In this document: positions 41,301 to 44,691 of the stretch, one piece after another
Layout: every line of letters begins with the position of its first letter
How positions within the stretch are numbered: position 1 is the stretch's first letter
NCBI GenBank assembly: GCA_964575335.1
Contig: CAZNPU010000029.1
Location: 1-44,691 of the forward strand
Length of the DNA: 44,691 nt
Source of the DNA: CAZNPU01 sp964575335
GTDB lineage: Bacteria > Planctomycetota > Phycisphaerae > Phycisphaerales > SM1A02
Reading direction: 5' to 3'
The notes under the pieces: model-generated
Told to the model about the DNA's origin: nothing
Seen by the model: only the letters and a program-made list of their open reading frames with translations
The model's database searches: none
Translations under genes and position numbers: made by a program

Positions 41301-43033
41301 GCGTTGAGCGGCCCCCCCAGCACCAGTTCGGCCAGTCGCTCAGCCCGACCAACTTCAAGATGATCCGGCACTTCCTGACCAGTGGTCACGTAGCTCAACT
41401 GCATGCCGATCTGTCGAATCACGTTCACCAGCACGCCAAAGCTCACCGCTTCATCCAGTTTGGTCAACACGATCTTGTGCACGCCAACCTCCGAGAATGC
41501 CTCGGCCTCGCGCAGCAGCACCTTCTCGCTGGCGGTTCCCGAAAGCACTAAGTGTACCTCATGTGGGGCCGCTGCGGTGATGAATTGACGAAGTTCATCC
41601 AAACGACTCATATCGTTCTGACTGCGGCCGGCCGTGTCAATCAAAATCACGTCACAGTTCGACAGCGAATGGACCGCCTGCTTCATCTCGGTCGGCGTCA
41701 GCACAACCTGAAGCGGCAAACCGATGATGTTGGCGTAGGTTCGCAGTTGATCGACCGCAGCGATCCGGTAGGTGTCGGAGGTGATCAGCCCCACTTTCTT
41801 ACCGTGGCGAAGCTTGAACGTCGCAGCCAGCTTGGCGAGCGTGGTGGTTTTGCCCACGCCCGTCGGACCAATCAGCGCAATGGTCAGCGGCCGATGGTCC
41901 GGACTCGCTTCCGGCATTGGATTGGACGCTACCGGAATAAACGCTGCCAACTGCCGAAGCACCGCCTCGCGCACACAGGCAGGGTCTTCAAGCTCGATCG
42001 GGTCCAGTTCATTGCGAACGTCGTTGACGATCTGATCGGCCAGCTCTTCAGAGATATCCTGGCCGAGCAGCTTCAGGTACATGTCAAAAAGCTGCTGGGG
42101 CATGGTGGGCGTGGGTGTATTGCCCCTGGCGGTGACCTGCCGCTGCAGGACTTGCCCCACCATGGCCTTGATCGCCTGCAGCTCATCCTGCACCGACTGC
42201 GGCAGCAAATCGGCAGCCGCGTGAGTTGGCGATGTTGACTTGGGCAGCGGCTGCGGAGCCGGCTTCGCCTCCGCTTCATCGGCCTGGCTCAAATCTGTAC
42301 GCGACGGCGCCACGCTCAAGCCCGGCTTTCGCGCCGGCGGCCGCTGGGTGACAACCGGAACTTTCGACTCCTGAGCCTTGTGCTTTTTCTCTTTCTCCGG
42401 CGGAACAAGAAGAAAACGCCTTGCAGCCGGGGCAATATCGTCGCGGCTGATCGACGCTTTACTGCGTGACGGCGTGACTCCATCGGCAGGCGACGGAGCG
42501 GTGACGATGAAACGCGATGGCGGCGTCGCAGCCGGACTGGAACTGGCCAAACCGGAGCCTGATGTCTGCGGCGATGGATCGATCAGCGGCATCGTCGGGA
42601 CACTGGATGCACTGCTGGGCGAACCGGTAGCACGCGAGGTTTCGCCGGCGCCCGCCGCGCCCGCTCGCCGATGCTGCTCCGCCAGCGCCATTGCCAGCCG
42701 CTTGGTGCGCTGCTGGTCGTCAATCGTGGGCGTCATCGCGCGGCTGGAATCATGTGCCGCTGACCGAGACGGAAGTTTTTGATTGCCGGCCGGCTTGGCA
42801 TACGCGCGCTGGGCGGCTGTGGCATTGCGAGGCCGAGGCGTTCCGCCGATGCCGGCCGAAGCGTTCGGCGCCGCCGATGCAGTAACTTCAATGATGGTTT
42901 TGCTGCCTACGCCAAGCACGCCGCCGCGCCGGAATGTTCGCGTACTGAGTATGACTGCATCAGCGCCAAGATCGCGCTTCACTGCAGCAAGAGCTTCAGC
43001 CATTGTGTACGCGTGATAGGTCTTGAGCTTCAC
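41297..43033 (-). CDS. flhF: Flagellar biosynthesis GTPase FlhF
   Basis: A 578-residue SRP-type GTPase that places the flagellar basal body and FlhA at the pole. I chose the GTG at 43033: GGAGG precedes it by 8 bases, and it gives the family start (V/M)KLKTYHAYTMAEALAAVKRDLGADAVILSTRTFRRGG; an ATG 15 bases upstream would place the ribosome binding site inside the gene. Residues 60-320 form a low-complexity Pro/Ala/Ser-rich linker, longer than usual. The N domain (LLGQDISEELADQIVNDV) and G domain follow: Walker A GPTGVGKTTTLAKL (about 390), DTYRIAAVDQLRTYANI, DTAGRSQND, LTKLDEA and a C-terminal VTTGQEVPDHLEVGRAERLAELV. It overlaps flhG. Confidence 0.95.
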   Translation of the reverse strand: MKLKTYHAYTMAEALAAVKRDLGADAVILSTRTFRRGGVLGVGSKTIIEVTASAAPNASAGIGGTPRPRNATAAQRAYAKPAGNQKLPSRSAAHDSSRAMTPTIDDQQRTKRLAMALAEQHRRAGAAGAGETSRATGSPSSASSVPTMPLIDPSPQTSGSGLASSSPAATPPSRFIVTAPSPADGVTPSRSKASISRDDIAPAARRFLLVPPEKEKKHKAQESKVPVVTQRPPARKPGLSVAPSRTDLSQADEAEAKPAPQPLPKSTSPTHAAADLLPQSVQDELQAIKAMVGQVLQRQVTARGNTPTPTMPQQLFDMYLKLLGQDISEELADQIVNDVRNELDPIELEDPACVREAVLRQLAAFIPVASNPMPEASPDHRPLTIALIGPTGVGKTTTLAKLAATFKLRHGKKVGLITSDTYRIAAVDQLRTYANIIGLPLQVVLTPTEMKQAVHSLSNCDVILIDTAGRSQNDMSRLDELRQFITAAAPHEVHLVLSGTASEKVLLREAEAFSEVGVHKIVLTKLDEAVSFGVLVNVIRQIGMQLSYVTTGQEVPDHLEVGRAERLAELVLGGPLNA

Positions 43034-43138
43034 CGTTGTGCCCTCCATGGCGAAGGTGAATTGCAAGCGGCGATGTGAAGTCGTGCGCCCGCTTGTGTGT
43101 TGTGCGTCCTGCGGTTCGCACGTTGGTCATCACTTACT

Positions 43139-44691
43139 TCACGCCGCCGACACCGTCGACTCCGTCGTCGGCAATTGTACCAGACCCATCGATTCAACGT
43201 CCAGACCTTTCACGATCTCGTTGTAGGCCAACACCACCGCGCCTTGCAGTTGCGCATCGAGAATCTGCTTGACCTGCGCCCGAACGCTCGGCGACGTGAG
43301 CACAATGAGCTGATGTCCCGCCGCCAGGAGCGGCTCGGCTGTCTTGCTGACCGCCGCTGCGATGCGGTTGGCCAACTGCGGCGGCATCGACATCGTGGTG
43401 CCGCCGGGACCGCGATCAATATAGCCGTTGATGAGATCTTCCACGGCTGGATCCATCGTCACGCAGTACAGTCGCGGCCTGCCGCTTTCATCAGTCTCAG
43501 CGTACATGCTGGAGATCGTTCGCCGCAGCGCATTGCGTGCGTATTCGGTCAGCACCGCCACGTCACGCGTATGCGGCGCCCAATCGCCAAGCGTTTCGAG
43601 AATCGTCGCCAGATCGCGAATGGGAACCCGTTCGCGCAACAGGTTCTGCAACACCTTCTGCAATTCGCCGATCTTGACGGTATTGGGAATGATGTCTTCC
43701 ACCAGCTTGGGCGATGTGGTCTTGAGCTGATCAAGCAGATGCATGACTTCCTGCCGCGACAGCAGTTCGTCAGCATGTTCCTTCACCAGTTCCGTCAGGT
43801 GCGTCGCGAGGACACTGGTCGGATCGACCACGGTGTAGTTCATCGTTTCAGCGCGCTGCTTCTGCCCCGGCTCGATCCAGATCGCTTCCAGTCCGAATGC
43901 CGGCTCACGTCCGGGCAGCCCATCAATGCGTCCACTGGCCAGTCCCGAATCCATCGCCATGAGCAGATGCGGATAGACCTGCCCCTCGCCGATGACTGCG
44001 CCGCGCAGCTTGACGCGGTAGGTATTGGAATCAAGCTGCATGTTGTCACGAATGCGCACCGGCGGCATGACGATGCCCAGTTCCACAGCCAACTGCCTGC
44101 GGATCATCGCAATGCGATCCAGAAGATCGCCGCCGCGTGATGAATCCACAAGCTGCACAAGGCCGTAGCCGATTTCAAACTCCATCGTGTCAACATTGAG
44201 CAATTCTTCCACCGGCGGAGGCTGCGGCGGCGCAGCGGCCGAATCCGCACGAGCCTGGGCTTCCTCCGCAGCGTGTTCGCGTTTGGCTACATACCTGGTC
44301 GCCCAGGCAATGACGCCAAGCATCGCACTGGCGGTCAGCAGCGGCACGAAAGGCAGGCCGGTGAATGAGAGCAACGCCAGAAACCCGCTGATCAGGTACA
44401 GCGCCGTCGGCTGCGATATGAGTTGGCGCGGCATCTCGTCGCCCAGATTTTCCTGCCCGCCGGTACGTGCCACGATCAGACCCGCCGCGATGGCGATGAT
44501 GAACGCTGGCACCTGGCTGACCAATCCGTCACCGATGGTCAGTCGCGTGAAGACTTCCATCGATTCGCGCATCGTCCAGCCTTTTTGCAGCCATCCGATG
44601 GTGAAACCGCCCGCCACGTTCACCAGCGTGATGATGATGCCCGCAATGGCGTCGCCGCGCACGAACTTGCTGGCGCCGTCCATCGCGCCGT
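43139..44691 (-). CDS. flhA: Flagellar export gate protein FlhA (N-terminal part outside window)
   Basis: The 3' part of flhA; the gene runs off the right end of the window. The first residues visible (GAMDGASKFVRGDAIAGIIITLVNVAGGFTIGWLQKGWTM) match the FHIPEP signature region in the middle of the membrane half. The remaining helices are ...LVSQVPAFIIAIAAGLIVARTGG and SGFLALLSFTGLPFVPLLTASAMLGVIAWA. A linker and the cytoplasmic domain follow (LEIGYGLVQLVD, DNMQLDSNTYRVKLRG, TVVDPTSVLATHLTELVKEHADELLSRQEVMHLLDQLKTTSPKLVEDI, SPSVRAQVKQILD). The stop lies about 105 bases before the flhF start. It belongs to the flagellar type III export apparatus. Confidence 0.96.
   Translation of the reverse strand, partial: GAMDGASKFVRGDAIAGIIITLVNVAGGFTIGWLQKGWTMRESMEVFTRLTIGDGLVSQVPAFIIAIAAGLIVARTGGQENLGDEMPRQLISQPTALYLISGFLALLSFTGLPFVPLLTASAMLGVIAWATRYVAKREHAAEEAQARADSAAAPPQPPPVEELLNVDTMEFEIGYGLVQLVDSSRGGDLLDRIAMIRRQLAVELGIVMPPVRIRDNMQLDSNTYRVKLRGAVIGEGQVYPHLLMAMDSGLASGRIDGLPGREPAFGLEAIWIEPGQKQRAETMNYTVVDPTSVLATHLTELVKEHADELLSRQEVMHLLDQLKTTSPKLVEDIIPNTVKIGELQKVLQNLLRERVPIRDLATILETLGDWAPHTRDVAVLTEYARNALRRTISSMYAETDESGRPRLYCVTMDPAVEDLINGYIDRGPGGTTMSMPPQLANRIAAAVSKTAEPLLAAGHQLIVLTSPSVRAQVKQILDAQLQGAVVLAYNEIVKGLDVESMGLVQLPTTESTVSAA

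Overview
The window is GC-rich (about 60%), densely coded bacterial DNA. Gene content fits a flagellated, diderm, free-living bacterium. A flhA-flhF-flhG-fliA block adjoins a pilus/type II secretion-like pseudopilin operon. Several exported proteins (an S9 lipoprotein peptidase, a Sec-exported prolyl oligopeptidase and a DUF1579 protein), an NrdJ-type TSCPD protein and the overall protein style suggest a planctomycete, perhaps Phycisphaerae. That placement is inference from family flavour; there is no rRNA here to confirm it.

Left part (1-4300): the 3' end of an unrecognised + strand gene, then tRNA-Tyr(GTA) and tRNA-Pro(CGG) ending in a strong intrinsic terminator. Next is a leftward SRPBCC-marR operon whose promoter overlaps a 20-bp MarR-type palindrome. 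It is followed by a secreted DUF1579-VOC fusion protein with a (His-Glu)6 stretch and a ketopantoate reductase-like enzyme.

Middle-left (4750-11640): a rightward GT4 glycosyltransferase with a coupled small gene, then a three-gene exporter (HlyD-like adaptor, double-ATPase RbbA/YhiH-like transporter, YhhJ-like permease) and tRNA-Gly(CCC).

Middle (11960-31550): housekeeping and accessory genes on both strands. These are a stand-alone TSCPD domain, an unrecognised polytopic membrane protein, Mfd, a DPP-IV-like lipoprotein, a PfkB kinase with a possible leaderless promoter, RNase D, an ABC-F protein (Uup), ApaG, a DUF1648 protein, a CBS-pair protein, a STAS protein, HutI, methionine aminopeptidase and prolyl oligopeptidase.

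Right part (31760-44691): everything is on the - strand. In transcription order it runs flhA (cut by the window edge), flhF, flhG, a small membrane protein, fliA, a terminator, a PilZ c-di-GMP receptor, then gspE-like, gspF-like, major pseudopilin, gspH-, gspI-, gspJ-like minor pseudopilins and a GspK/PilX-like protein with an Asn-rich repeat domain. Tight overlaps show that the PilZ gene and the assembly ATPase are co-translated, as are flhF/flhG and the last three pseudopilin-type genes. The region looks like a joint motility/surface module with a c-di-GMP input. No secretin, prepilin peptidase or GspC/L/M gene lies in the window.
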